In this document: one piece after another, positions 11,901 to 22,321 of the stretch | Layout: each line of letters starts with the position of its first letter | Numbering within the stretch: position 1 is the stretch's first letter | Assembly (NCBI GenBank): GCA_001584585.1 | Contig: LSYV01000006.1 | Coordinates: forward strand, 1,149,528-1,201,290 | From: Gonium pectorale | Lineage: Eukaryota > Chlorophyta > Chlorophyceae > Chlamydomonadales > Volvocaceae | Length of the DNA stretch: 51,763 nucleotides | Direction of reading: 5' to 3' | Notes under the pieces: model-generated | Seen by the model: only the letters and a program-made list of their open reading frames with translations | Database searches by the model: none | Told to the model about the DNA's origin: nothing | Translations under genes and position numbers: made by a program

Positions 11901-13436
11901 TTTCGATCCCGGTGTAGTATGCGACGAGGGAGGGCGCGGTCACTGACGATTGCGGGTGGGTGCGTGGGCGCGTGTACGGCGGTACGGTAAACCCATCGGC
12001 TGTTGACAATTGGGGGGGGGGGGGCGGCGCGTTAAGCAGGAGTAGCTGACGATCGCGGGATTGTGGGCGCTTGTACGGCACGGTAATATGTGCCTCCGGC
12101 GGTTGCCATACATTGGGAGGGGCGATTGCCATGCTTGAGAAGGTCGACATCCGGCGCTATGTATGCGCACACGCACTTTGACACTACCTGGTATCATCTG
12201 CTGCCACGATTGCTAGTTGTTGCAGTTCACGCATTGCTCGTGCGTCTTGGCGGTTTGCGTGTTTGTTAATTGGTTCCTTGTTGTTTTCCACGTCACATGC
12301 ATATCGCGGGCACATCAGCTAGCAGGCCTTCACGCGTGCGCACGGCAGCCTCCCGCCCACCTCCGGCTTAAGCCGGGCGTTGCCATGTGGGGCAGATCAT
12401 GCAACATGCATGCATAGCGAGGTTGGGAATAACCAGAATAATGCTGAAATGAATGGAATTCATCAAGCTCAGGGACCTGGGACCTGGGACCCGGGACCCG
12501 GTGCACTTCCCAGCCATGTTCCTTCGCTCTGATTGTCCCACTGTCTGTGGGATCTAGGCGGCTCTGCGCTGGGGGGCCCAAGGCTCCTAACACACTCGCT
12601 CGGTCGTCGCTGCTGCCCTGCCTGCTCTTGCCGGTTGCTTGGCGCCGCTCGCTCCGCTCCGCTCGCATGGCGGTACGTACGTCGGCCGCGCCCTCCACTC
12701 GCACATTCTCACCAGACGCCGCTCCATGCGGCGGCCTGCTGCGGGCAGCTGGGCGCGGTGCGGGAGCTCATCTGGGCGGGGGCGAGCCTGGAGGCCACCA
12801 ACAAGGTGCGCTGGCTCGCAGCGCAAGCAAGGTTGGGGCGGCGTGTGTATGAGATAAAATTGCAGACAGGGTGCCTTTGCTGTCGTGTATTCTTACCTAC
12901 TTCCTGCCCTACCTCGCTCGCTCCTGGCGCCACACAGGATCACTGCACCGCACTCCACGTCGCTAGCTGCGCCAACCAGACGGGCGTCATTTGGGCGCTG
13001 GTCAAGGCGGGCGCCAATAAGGAGGCCAAGGACACGGTACGGGCATGCGCATAGCCGCCATGCACGTACCATATGCGCCCCTGCTTTACCAGCACGATCG
13101 CGCGCGTATGGGAGCCGCCGCTCAGCATGTATACAAACGTCGCATTGTGCGCGTAGCAGTAGTATACATGTATGCTAAAGCTGTCTCAGCTCGCCCGCAT
13201 TCCGCACCTATCTACCCGTGGATGTTCGTGCATAGCTGCCGTACATACGCAGCATGATTGATTGATGCATGAAGCGGCGTGTGTGTGCGTGCGCGTGTGC
13301 ATAAACATTCCGTCCGTGCGTGTGTGCAATGATTCTGCATGCCGTACAGGCCGGCAACACGCCCCTGGCCCTCGCCTGCAAGCACGGCCAGTACGCAGCC
13401 GTCGCCGTGCTGGAGGAGCTGGGCGCAAAGGCCTAG
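8915..13436 (+). CDS. Organelle-leader, coiled-coil ankyrin-repeat protein, gene 3 (eight-exon model, about 482 aa)
   Basis: Exons: 8915-9541, 9987-10082, 10464-10694, 11080-11187, 11674-11784, 12716-12805, 12938-13036 and 13350-13436 (TAG). All joins are phase 0 and sum to 483 codons. Residues 1-60 are Arg/Ala/Ser-rich (MSLGYSRLADAAACRPRTLL) and look like a transit peptide. A Pro/Thr/Ser-rich linker follows with four APGT repeats (157-172), then a charged heptad-like helix (about 176-209). Exon 2 has a hydrophobic run (LVAALSLVCLVAPF), a possible membrane anchor. Residues 319-482 are five ankyrin repeats. The sixth exon lacks the usual first three codons. The ankyrin exons pair with those of gene 2, so the genes are paralogues. 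The N-terminal exons rest on splice and phase logic rather than homology. Function is unknown; an organelle-membrane ankyrin scaffold is an inference. Confidence 0.75.
9383..9430 (+). repeat. In-frame 12-bp minisatellite (APGT x4) in ankyrin gene 3
   Basis: Four perfect head-to-tail copies of GCACCGGGTACG encode Ala-Pro-Gly-Thr four times. They lie between the low-complexity linker and the predicted coiled coil. Because the unit is a multiple of three, copy-number change alters linker length without shifting the frame. Confidence 0.9.
10293..10318 (+). repeat. Pentanucleotide (ACGTT)n microsatellite
   Basis: About five tandem ACGTT units in the intron between the second and third exons of ankyrin gene 3. 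A CTG/GCT run follows at about 10403-10431 in the same intron, shortly before the exon at 10464. Confidence 0.85.
11261..11350 (+). repeat. Dispersed SINE-like repeat family R3, copy 1 (in ankyrin gene 3 intron)
   Basis: The copy has a run of TACAGATACAGAT units, then TACAGGCTCCC, then GGGGCTGCAGGCCACACGAG and a GC-rich end. Related copies occur at 45371-45448 and 45771-45812 (opposite orientation) and at 48126-48174 (same orientation). Read on the minus strand, every copy ends in (ATCTGT)n, like the short tandem tails of non-LTR retroposons. Copies differ in length at the other end, which would fit 5' truncation. No coding capacity is present. Confidence 0.65.
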
Positions 13437-16233
13437 CGCGCAGCTATTGAGGTCTTTGCGGACGGGGCTGCCGAGCAATGCGGGACGGGCCACCGAGCGA
13501 CGGGTACTCCATGACTCCCCCCGCCCTGTTGTTGCTTCCGGCACGAGTACGCGCGTTGCGCCGTCTGCTACGGATGAATGCGCCCAGCCATTGGTGAATC
13601 CACGTGCGTGTCTATTTAGGCTGCTGGAGCTAGCGGGGGCGGAACTCAACGGGCAGGCCCGTATGTACGCCCTGCCAGCGACGATAGGTGCGAGGCGGCA
13701 ACACACACAGCGAGTGCAGAGAAGCTGACGAGGGACGAGCCGCATACTGTACAGGCCCCCTGCCTAGATTTGGAGCCTTCTAATACGGTATGCGAGCCCT
13801 TCCCGGTTCCCATCTGATGGGGGCTGCGCCAAGCGTCGCGGGTTAGCGAACGGCATGTTGTTGCGTATGGATGTATGGGGTGTAGCACACATGGATGGGG
13901 CCATTGGCTGGACTACCAATCGAGTTGGCCATGTGGGTGTCATGGTACTTGTTGGAGGAGCGGCGTTTCGGATTAGAAGTTAAGATTTACTTTTTCTGGG
14001 TCGCTATGCAAATTATGATACAGAATCTGAAGGTGCGCGTGGATTGAAGCGACTGTTGTACAATACTGGCGCACATGGTAGTGGGCATGCATGATGCGGG
14101 AAGGCGCTGGCACTGGCACGCACCGGCGTGCCTACGTGGGCATGGGTTGATTGACCGTTACCGGCGTGCATGGCGCCCATGAGGGGTCATTACATGAGTA
14201 GATCCGTTTCGGGGTCTGGCTGCCTTTGGAGATGGGCCGGTGGTATCAGTGGTCACAGAGGTTTCGGACCGGAAGGGTCCGTACCCTAGTGTCGGGGTCC
14301 TGCAACATTCGGATTCTTTCTTTCGAAATAAACTCACCTTCATCCATGCCCTGTGTAACCCACTACACAGTTATCGAAGCGTATTGGAGCGAAGGGCCGT
14401 CAGTCGCAGCCGCTTCGAGCCGCTGTCGGCGTGATGACCCACGGGTCACTTTCCCAAGGTGCGGGGTACTCAGCGCCATCGTTGATCGCCATCACCTGTT
14501 TGCTGATAATGAGGGCACTACACCCCAAACCGCAAATGTGTAACTCGCGTGAAAAGCACTCGCACATACGGGATGCCGGCTGTCCGCCACACCAGCTGTC
14601 GCTGTCGGCGCGCCCGCGCGTCCAATTCCCTGGTAGTGCGTACATATAACTGGATGCAAGCACACACAGGATGTCGGCGCTAGAAGCGGTATGTTCGTCT
14701 TGTCACCAGCCCGTGCGAACGATCTCGACTGCAGCTCCTACGGGACGAACAGCAATGTTAAGACGCAGGGGCCTCAGGCCCGAGCCGGGCGTCCAGGAGA
14801 TGCGCAATCCTGCCGGGAGGGTACGGAGCCGGGACGCGACGCATACGTACAGAGACTACCCATGATGCCGTGGGCATGCCGAGCACCAACTGCTTCAAGT
14901 GCAAAGCAAGGAATCCACATAGTCGGGATGTTACAACAGTTAATATACCAACATGCATACGCTTCAGGGCGCCTGCCTGATGGACCGGCGGGCACAGGCG
15001 CAAAGCCATGGTTGCTGCCGTGATACCGAGGTGCCACCGTGCACGTGCTCCATGTGGCTTGCAGTTCCCGTGAAACTACCCGACGACACGTCAACACCGT
15101 ATGCGCCTTACACACCCATACGTACACCGCGGGCGCGCAGGCCATGTAGCGCTGCATGCGCACTTCGCGCGCAGGTGGACCTCCACAAACACGCCGGCCG
15201 CCCACCAGACAGCAGCAGCAGCAGCAGCCCGCACGTTCCGGCAGCAGGCAGTGTCGTCATTGGTCGTACAGAAGTGCACTCGGGCCTGGCGGCTGACCAA
15301 TGCGAGACAGACGCCATTAGCATCGCATCGCCTCGGTGTGCATCCGTTAGGGGCCCTCGAAATAAGGTCACGCCCTGCCCAGCCTCCGACACGAAGGGTT
15401 GCCGCAGCAACCGCCGGAAGCCTCAGCCTAAGCTGCAAACAACACGCAATGAACGGTATCCGTACTACACCGCGGCCTCGCACCTCAAAGAATCAGCAAA
15501 CCTCCCTCCGGCCCTCTGCTCATCACCCGACATCGACGCACCTCTCAGCGCGCAGAGGCACACACTCGCACGCTCACATATCGCTTTTCATCTCGCTCAC
15601 TCTTGACTCTCTCACACATTCTCTCTCTCACACACACACACGCGTGCGTCTCCCTACCACTCAGCGCGTGCACATCTCCGTACACACGGCCGCCAGCACT
15701 GACAGCACCTGTAGCCCCGAGGTTTAGTGACAGCGACGGCAACAGGCCACCCCCGGGTCAGGCCAAGTGGGGTCGAACAACGCTACGTCGGGTCAAATCA
15801 TGCATCTAGTGGTATGCAGTCGCGGACACGTCGGCCCCCTCAGGACCTGGTACGACTCAAGCGGCCTGCTCTAACAGCCACAAAGATTCATCGCTAGCTG
15901 CATGGCCAATGCTAATGCTCGACTTGCCGGAGATCGCGGAGTTACCATCCGGCTCTCTCTGGGCGGAGGCGGCAGGCCGTGCGAAAGAGAACGGCGGTGG
16001 CGTCGCCAGGGCCGAGCCGCAGGTGCTCACGACAAAAGCCCTGCGGCCCATGCGGGCCCCAATCTCTGGCGCACAGCAGCCTCTTTCGCTCCCCCTATGC
16101 AACCCTCGTGCCAAACACAAACGAGACCATACACAAAGCCCGTCCCTATATTAAAACGACAATCTACAGTCTCACCAAACAGCGCCTCGAGTACTTGCTT
16201 GTCATTGCGCACCGCCCGCCAACCGTTCCAGCC
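13437..16233. other. Intergenic region between ankyrin gene 3 and the helicase (convergent)
   Basis: Convergent 3' ends of ankyrin gene 3 (plus) and the helicase (minus). No protein-like exon is recognised, although several frames stay open by chance in the GC-rich part at 14,950-15,730. TGTAA occurs on the plus strand near 14,350 and on the minus strand near 15,107, both far from the stop codons. An imperfect (CA)n tract with CTCTC stretches lies at about 15,605-15,645 and a short CAG run at about 15,210-15,228. Confidence 0.45.
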
Positions 16234-19200
16234 TTACCCGCGGCCCCGGCCGCGGCCGCCAAATCCACCGCGGCCACCCCCCCGGCCTCCGCCCGTGCCG
16301 CCGCGGCCTCCGTAGCCACCGCCGCTGCCGCCGCGNNNNNNNNNNNNNNNNNNNNCCCCCGGCTCCGCCGTGCCGCCGCGGCCTCCGTACGCCACCGCCG
16401 CTCGCCGCCGCCGCCCGACCAACCCGCCGCTCGCCGCCGCCGCCGCCCGCCGAACGCCGCCGCCGCCGCCCGCCACCACCACGACCGCCGCCGTACGCCC
16501 CGGCCGCCGCCACCGCCGTTGCCGTACCCATTGCCGTATCCGTTGCCATACCCATTGCCGTACCCGCCGCCATTGGCCTGCTCAGGGCGGACCTTGAGCT
16601 CCGGCAGGGACGAGGGCAGCGTGAGGGTAATGCCGCGCTTGCCCTCCGCAGCGTCCAGGAAGGCCTGGGCGTGCTCGCTGGGCACGTCGAAGACGGCGCC
16701 CTTCGCGTCCGCCGTGATCGTCATGCGCTTGACCTGAGAGGGCACGAGAAGGAGGAGGAAGGGGGGGAAGAACAAGCGGGATGAGATCAAATCCGGGGCG
16801 AGGCGGCTTGAACGTCCAAAGGGCTGGTGGCCATTGGCGTGTACACGGTCCGTGGTGGTAGCGGGAGTGTGTGATGAATCGATGTGATGGTGGGAGTGTG
16901 GAAGCATAGTGCGGGCCACTGCGCCGGTCAGCAATCTCGTGTAGAAAGGCATCAAGGTCCCATCAAGGGGACTCAACAGGAAGGCAACAGATCAAGTCTG
17001 TTCATCATTCCGGTGTTGTGGCCCGTGGTGCTGCGGCCCGGTCGTATGCTCCCGCCCGGTGCCTCGCATGTGTGTAAAGCAAGAACAGCGCTCACGGCAT
17101 ACCGTGAGCAAGCTGGCATGCGTGTGTCTCACGTGGGACTCCGCTCCTCATTGGTCCCATGCCGCGACAACCCGCCGGCGCATAAACCGCCCCGTGCCAG
17201 CGTGCTAATGCAGGCGTCACACGCTCTTTTATGCGATTCGGACTGGTCAGCAATCTCGTGTAGAAAGGCATCAAGGTCCGCAAGGGACTCAACAGGAAGG
17301 CAACAGATCAAGTCTGTTCATCACCCCAGTCCGAGTTCATTGGCCGTACATGAGAGGTGCGAAGTTAGCAATCGCACATATCTGCCCAGCCTTCCGCTCG
17401 CTGACCAATCCACCCACGTTTCCGCCCCAACCCACCCACACTCCCACGCTTCAGCACTCACACACACACATATCTTCTCACCTGGTCCAGCAGGTCCTCG
17501 CCCAGGCGGCACGTCTTGCGCAGGTGGCCCCACACCGACCCGGGGGTCTCAATGGTGTGGTCCTCACACGTAAACATGAGCGTCGTGCAGTCGTCGTGCG
17601 CCGTGAGCAGCGAGCGGGCCTTCATCACCTGCGTGGGCGAGCGGGCGGGCGAGCGGGCGGGCGAGCAAGCGGCAAGAAACGAACAAAGTGTTAGACACAC
17701 ATCACAAGGCACTCGCCATCGTAATAAAATTAGCCGTCATCAGTCTGCTTCGCGTCCATAACCCCAGCCTGACCTTTCCCAACCATCGTGACTCCCCAAA
17801 CCCCGCATCTGCCAGGGGTCCCAGCCCCGCCCCGAGCCCCGACGGCTTCTCTACTGAGAACGCCTTCCCATATTCGAGCGCCGACGACGTAACAGTCAGG
17901 CACGCACCGCGCTGCCCCCGCCCCGGCCCCACCGCGACGAAGAGAGCCCGCCCCCTGCTCCTGACGCCCGCGCCGCTCTCACCTTGTACCCGGTGATCTT
18001 GGCCAGCGCCCGCGCGAGCGCCTCCGCGGGCTCCCGTCCGTCGGCGGCCTGCTCATCCAGGTAGCGCTGGGCGGCCTCCCTGCGTATAGGCGTGGGTAGG
18101 GTGCATTAGAATCGGTCCCGAATGAGGTGTGCCGACAGATGCGCCGCGACGAATAGGACCCTCAACCGCACAATGCAGGCACGCGCCGTGCCCCACCCCA
18201 GGCGCCCCAAGCGGCCCGACGGGCCCAGCCCTTCGCAAGCGCCTGTCAACGAGACCCCACCCCACCCGTACCCCACACCTCGCGATTCCCACCATCTCTT
18301 CATTACCCCCCTACACACACAGACACAAACACATTTTCCTTTTCAACACACAGACACACACACACACACGCTTCCTACGGTGGTGGTCGGGGGCTACGGG
18401 GGCTACGGTGGTAGTCGCCGCCAAACTAACATGCAGGGACCTCACCCCTTCGACTACCTCTGGAGCTGTGTCCTTCGCATCCAACCAACGCATCCAACCA
18501 ACGCATCCAACCAACGCATCCAACCAACGCATCCAACCAACGCATCCAACCAACGCATCCAAACAACATCCCTTTCGCGCTTACGCTCGTCGTATGCGTC
18601 GTTCCATTTAAACACACGCTTCCAGCCCCGCCGCACCTGAAGTGCCCCACCACCGCGGGGTCCACCTCGCCCAGCAGCGTCAGCGTCCGCTCCGCCGCGA
18701 TGCGAGCCATGTCGGCGGGCTGCGGCGCACCTACGCGCTCAAACTTCATGCCGGCGCGCGACTCAATGATGGGCACCTTCACGGGTGGGGGAGGGGGGAG
18801 ACGAGGGTGGCGCACATGATCCATCCGGTCCGGTGCGGGGATGTGCGTCTCTCGCCCGAGGAACCGCCGCTAGTAGGGTCACAGGTCCCCGCGCAGTCGC
18901 TGCCGCTCAGCCCCTCACCAAGCATGTCCTCCCTACCACACGGCATCCGGTTCCGTTCCGCTTGATGCCCCTGGGCGTACAACGATACGCCCCGGCCCGG
19001 CCCCCGGCCCCACCCACCATGTACTCCATCTTCTTGGTCACCAGCGTGACGCAAGTGCCGCTGCTGCCGGCGCGGCCCGTGCGGCCAGACCTGCGTGGGG
19101 AGGGAGTAAGAGTGTTTGGAAGCGCTCTCTCACAGGCCAGCGGGGCGGAGAGGCCGAACCCGGCGCAGCACACCGGGTGGGGAGGCGGCCCCGTGTCCAA

Positions 19201-22200
19201 GCACGTCCAGGGGCGCTGCCGCGCTGCGGCGTGCGGCGGAGCCGATGCTGCTTGCCTGGTGAGGCCCGTCAATGGCGCAACGCGATGCGCCGCATGCCGC
19301 GTCCACTGCACACCACTGCACAGCTCTTCCCCTCGCCACCACCACCGCCACCCAGAGCAACCCCAGGCGCCGCACACCTGTGGATGTACGTCTCCCAGTC
19401 CGACGGCGGGTCCACCATGAGCACCAGCTCAATGCCGTTCACGTCCAGGCCGCGGGCGGCCACGTCCGTGGCAATGAGCACCGGGAAGCGGCCCTTGCGG
19501 AAGCCGTCCAGCGTCTGCTCGCGCATGCTCTGCGCCAGGTCGCCGTGGAGGGCCTGCGCGGGGCACCACGGAGGGGTGTGCTCAGTCCAGTCCGTATGCA
19601 AGCTGGGCGATGACCGACGAGCGTGGGGAAGTAGGGGCGCGGCAGGGGCGCGGGCGCGGGGAGTGGATGGGCAGATGGGATCATGCATATGAGACGTGTT
19701 GGAGCGCGCCTATGCATGGCAGGCGGCATGCTGGGTGTCATGGCCAAAGGTTGGAACGCAAAGTGCACGTCGATTCAGCGAAAGAAGCAGAGTCAGGCGG
19801 CCCAACTACGCCCGCGGGCCTGTCCAAGCCTGCCCCCTGCGCCCCCTGCCCCCGCCACGTCGCTGGAGGCAAGCACGCAGCCGCGGCGCCCCTGCCGCAC
19901 CTGCGCACCCAGCGAGTCGCCCAGCACCACGCTCAGCTCCGCTGCCTCCTTCTTCGAGTCGGTGAAGATGATGGTGCGGCCGCCCGCCCCGTAGCTGGTG
20001 ATCAGGTCCTTCAGCAGGCCCGCGCGCTGGGGGTACGAGCACGGCAGCATCAGGTGCTTCACCGTCACGGCGGCCTGCGGGGTGATTGGGGGGGGGGGAC
20101 GGGATGAGGCGGGAGGGGAGAGGAGGGGAGGGGAGAGGAGGAGAGGGGGTCAGTCCACATGGAGGGGGAGGTGACGGCACTGACGAGGTACGGCGAGGCG
20201 AGCAGGGGGAGTGGCATGGGCTGCGCAGGGAGAGAGAGGAAGCGCGAGGCTGCGCTGATGTGCCTCGGTGTGAGCTTACGGGTGTGGAATCTGTGCATGA
20301 GGGAGCGCTCACGCCGTTTGGTTCGCAGGGCATACCCTCGGTGATACCCCTTACCCGGCGTGCACCCAACTTTTGCATGACTGGACTGGTCAGCAATCTC
20401 GTGTAGAAAGGCATCAGGGTCCCATCAAGGAGACTCAACAGGAAGGCAACAGATCAAGTCTGTTCATCACCCCAGTCCAGTCAGGCAGTTGCGACCCCCT
20501 GCTTCCCCCAAAACCCTACCCGACCCGACCGCACCAAGCCCGATGATATTCAAGACCGAGCCTACCTGCCGCGCAACCAACCCATTACCCACGCTATTAT
20601 TCCAGCCATTGCCCAACCGCACACTCGTAACCCACCCCAACACCCTACCCGCCTCAGCCACCCGCCTCGGCCACCCGCCTCAGCCACGCACCCAGCCGCC
20701 CCCTGCCCCACCTGCATGCGGTCGTCTCCCACCAGGTCCAGGAACTTGTGCCCGGGCCGCAGGAAGCGCTGCGTGAGGCCCTGCACCCACTTGGGCAGCG
20801 TGGCGCTAAACAGCAGCGTCTGCAGCTGCTCGCGCGCGGGCTCGCCGGCCTTGGGGCCGGCCTTGAGGATGGTCTCCACGTCCTCGATGAAGCCCATGGC
20901 CAGCATCTGGTCCACCTCGTCAAGCACGCGGTAGCTGCGGGACGGGAGGGGGTGGAGGCGCGGGAGGGGATGGAGGGGTTTGAAAGAAGCAGGGTTTGCT
21001 GAGAAAACTGGATTGGGCGGGCGGGGCAGGAGGAGGACCTCACTCAAGGGACGCTGTGCGGCGGGCGAGAGCCCGGGTTGGCCTGGGCGTGCGGGCGCCC
21101 CAGGCCGTGCGAGGAACCGCCAGGGAGAGCGTACAGTACGACGGACATAGCATGAGCCTGACAGCAGTTCAGCACGCCCTCCAAAGCGTTGACAGACCGC
21201 CCTACTCAAAGGGCCTCTCAAAAGGTCTACTCACTGATCACCGACCGGACTCCGCAGTGCTCCCCTCCCAAGGACCCACCGGATGCTGCTCAGCTTGAGA
21301 GTGCCCCGCTCCAGCAGGTCCTTGATGCGCCCCGGCGTGCCAACCACCACGTCCACGCCCTTGGAGAGCGCATTCTCCTGGCCATCGTACGGCGTGCCGC
21401 CGTACACACACAGGGCGTACAGGTTGGCCGCCTTGCCGATGTTGGCAAACACCTCGTGCACCTGTGGCCAGAGCGGCGGGAGAGGGGAGGGGAGGGGAGG
21501 GGCGCGGGGACGGGTCGAGGAGAAGGCTCCGTCTGGAAGGCTCCGAGGGCTGGGGAGACCAGGGTGCGGGAATGCGGAGGGTGCAGGCGAGCGTGCCAGG
21601 ACACGGCAGCGGGACAAAAGCCCCTCCTCCTTGCGACCCCCCCCCTCAGCTCCATTCTACACCACCAGTTCTGAAGCTCCGTCCTGCCGGTCTGCTACAC
21701 CCCGGCCGCGCAGGAGTTGTCAGCAGCTCCCAGGCGCACCTGCTTGGCAAGCTCGCGCGTCGGCGCCAGCACAACGCAGGTGGGCAGCCGGCCGGGCGTG
21801 CGGCCCGCACCGGTGCCCTTCTTTTGATCGGAGATTACGCGCTCCACGATGGGAAGCACAAACGCCAGCGTCTTGCCGCAGCCCGTTCGCGCGCGGCCGA
21901 CGACATCGATGCCCGCCAGGGCGGGTTCGAGCGTCATGGCCTGGATAGGGAAGAGCGACTCGATCTTCTGGCTGCGCAGCATCGATTTAACCGGCTCCGA
22001 CAGGGCGAAACGGTCCAACCCCAGCTCGGAGGCCGGCGTGGCGGCCGTGATGGGGTTTGCTCCTGCCGGCGGCTGCGGGTCGGTGTCCTCTGACGAGGCC
22101 TTTGCGACGCGCTTAGCCTTCTTAGCAGGTGCATCGCCGTCAGCCTCCGCCTCCTCCTTCAGCTTCTTGGAACCCTTCTTTAATGGCTTCGCCTCCGCAA

Positions 22201-22321
22201 CAGCCTCCTCCTCCTCCACATAACGCTTGCGCTTGACTTTCAGACCATCTTCGCTGGGATTGAGCTTCTCCTTCTTCACCTTCACCTTTTCCTCCTCAGG
22301 CTGTAGCTTCGTCTTTGCCAT
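16234..22321 (-). CDS. DEAD-box ATP-dependent RNA helicase, DDX21/RH7 type with GUCT domain
   Basis: Ten exons: 22321-21740, 21461-21280, 20934-20712, 20074-19901, 19553-19378, 19090-19018, 18776-18637, 18079-17983, 17628-17482 and 16733-16234. Start [10 protein letters not shown] is preferred over an in-frame upstream Met. Residues 1-95 are Lys/Glu-rich, typical of a nucleolar helicase. Motifs seen: FPIQ (124-127), ARTGCGKT motif I (144-151), PTREL, GGTP, TPGR, DEVD motif II (260-263), SAT motif III (298-300), [17 protein letters not shown] (415-425), and [10 protein letters not shown] motif VI (445-454) across an intron. [13 protein letters not shown] motif I, DEVD and a GUCT domain (about 500-645, including RSLLT, VKRM and FDVPSE) mark the DDX21/DDX50/plant RH7 clade, known for rRNA processing in the nucleolus. 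A Gly-rich GNGY/RGG tail ends at TAA 16236-16234. It contains the assembly gap and changes reading frame around it, so the C-terminus is unreliable. Confidence 0.92.
16336..16355. other. Assembly gap (20 N)
   Basis: Twenty Ns interrupt the glycine-rich tail of the helicase. The number is probably a placeholder, so reading frames on the two sides cannot be joined by counting. The surrounding GGC/GGT repeats explain the failure to assemble. Confidence 0.98.
16924..17013. mobile_element. Short TIR element R1, copy A (helicase intron 9)
   Basis: Starts CCGGTCAGCAATCTCGTG and ends GTTCATCATTCCGG, sharing its interior (GTGTAGAAAGGCATCAAGG, GACTCAACAGGAAGGCAACA) with copies at 17239 and 20379. Only a short CCGG end pair remains, so this is the most degraded of the three. 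It has no coding capacity and resembles a MITE. Confidence 0.75.
17239..17333. mobile_element. Short TIR element R1, copy B (helicase intron 9)
   Basis: A 95-bp element bounded by inverted repeats CGGACTGG and CCAGTCCG. Its interior is nearly identical to copies A and C apart from a few bases near the middle. It lies about 225 bp from copy A in the same intron and same orientation. No obvious target-site duplication is seen. Confidence 0.8.
17640..17670. repeat. GCGGGCGAGCGG tandem repeat in helicase intron 8
   Basis: About two and a half copies of a 12-bp GAGCGGGCGGGC unit just inside intron 8 on its exon-9 side. Low-complexity sequence only. Confidence 0.7.
18478..18567. repeat. 13-bp minisatellite in helicase intron 7
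   Basis: Six perfect head-to-tail copies of CATCCAACCAACG (18478-18555) followed by a seventh, degenerate one. All lie within the intron between helicase exons 7 and 8. The uniformity of the copies suggests recent expansion, which makes it a candidate length-polymorphic marker. It gives open frames on both strands, but they are artefacts of the repeat. Confidence 0.95.
20379..20482. mobile_element. Short TIR element R1, copy C (helicase intron 3)
   Basis: The longest copy, 104 bp, with perfect 11-bp terminal inverted repeats GACTGGACTGG and CCAGTCCAGTC. The internal sequence matches copies A and B. On the gene's sense (minus) strand the body begins GTGATGAACAG just inside one end and finishes CTGACCAG at the other. 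Those ends resemble a splice donor and a branch-site/acceptor. Confidence 0.85.

Noticed and set aside
12012..12024. Poly-G run as a possible functional quadruplex
   Set aside because: A single homopolymer run in an intron of ankyrin gene 3, without the spaced G tracts needed for a persuasive case.
14953..15727. Two overlapping plus-strand frames of over 200 codons
   Set aside because: Two different frames are open over the same bases. Both are low complexity with CAG and CA runs, and no motif or splice-site pattern supports coding.
16924..20482. Short peptide [13 protein letters not shown] encoded by each R1 element
   Set aside because: The shared peptide reflects shared element DNA in introns, not a conserved protein. 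It lies inside short frames with no support.
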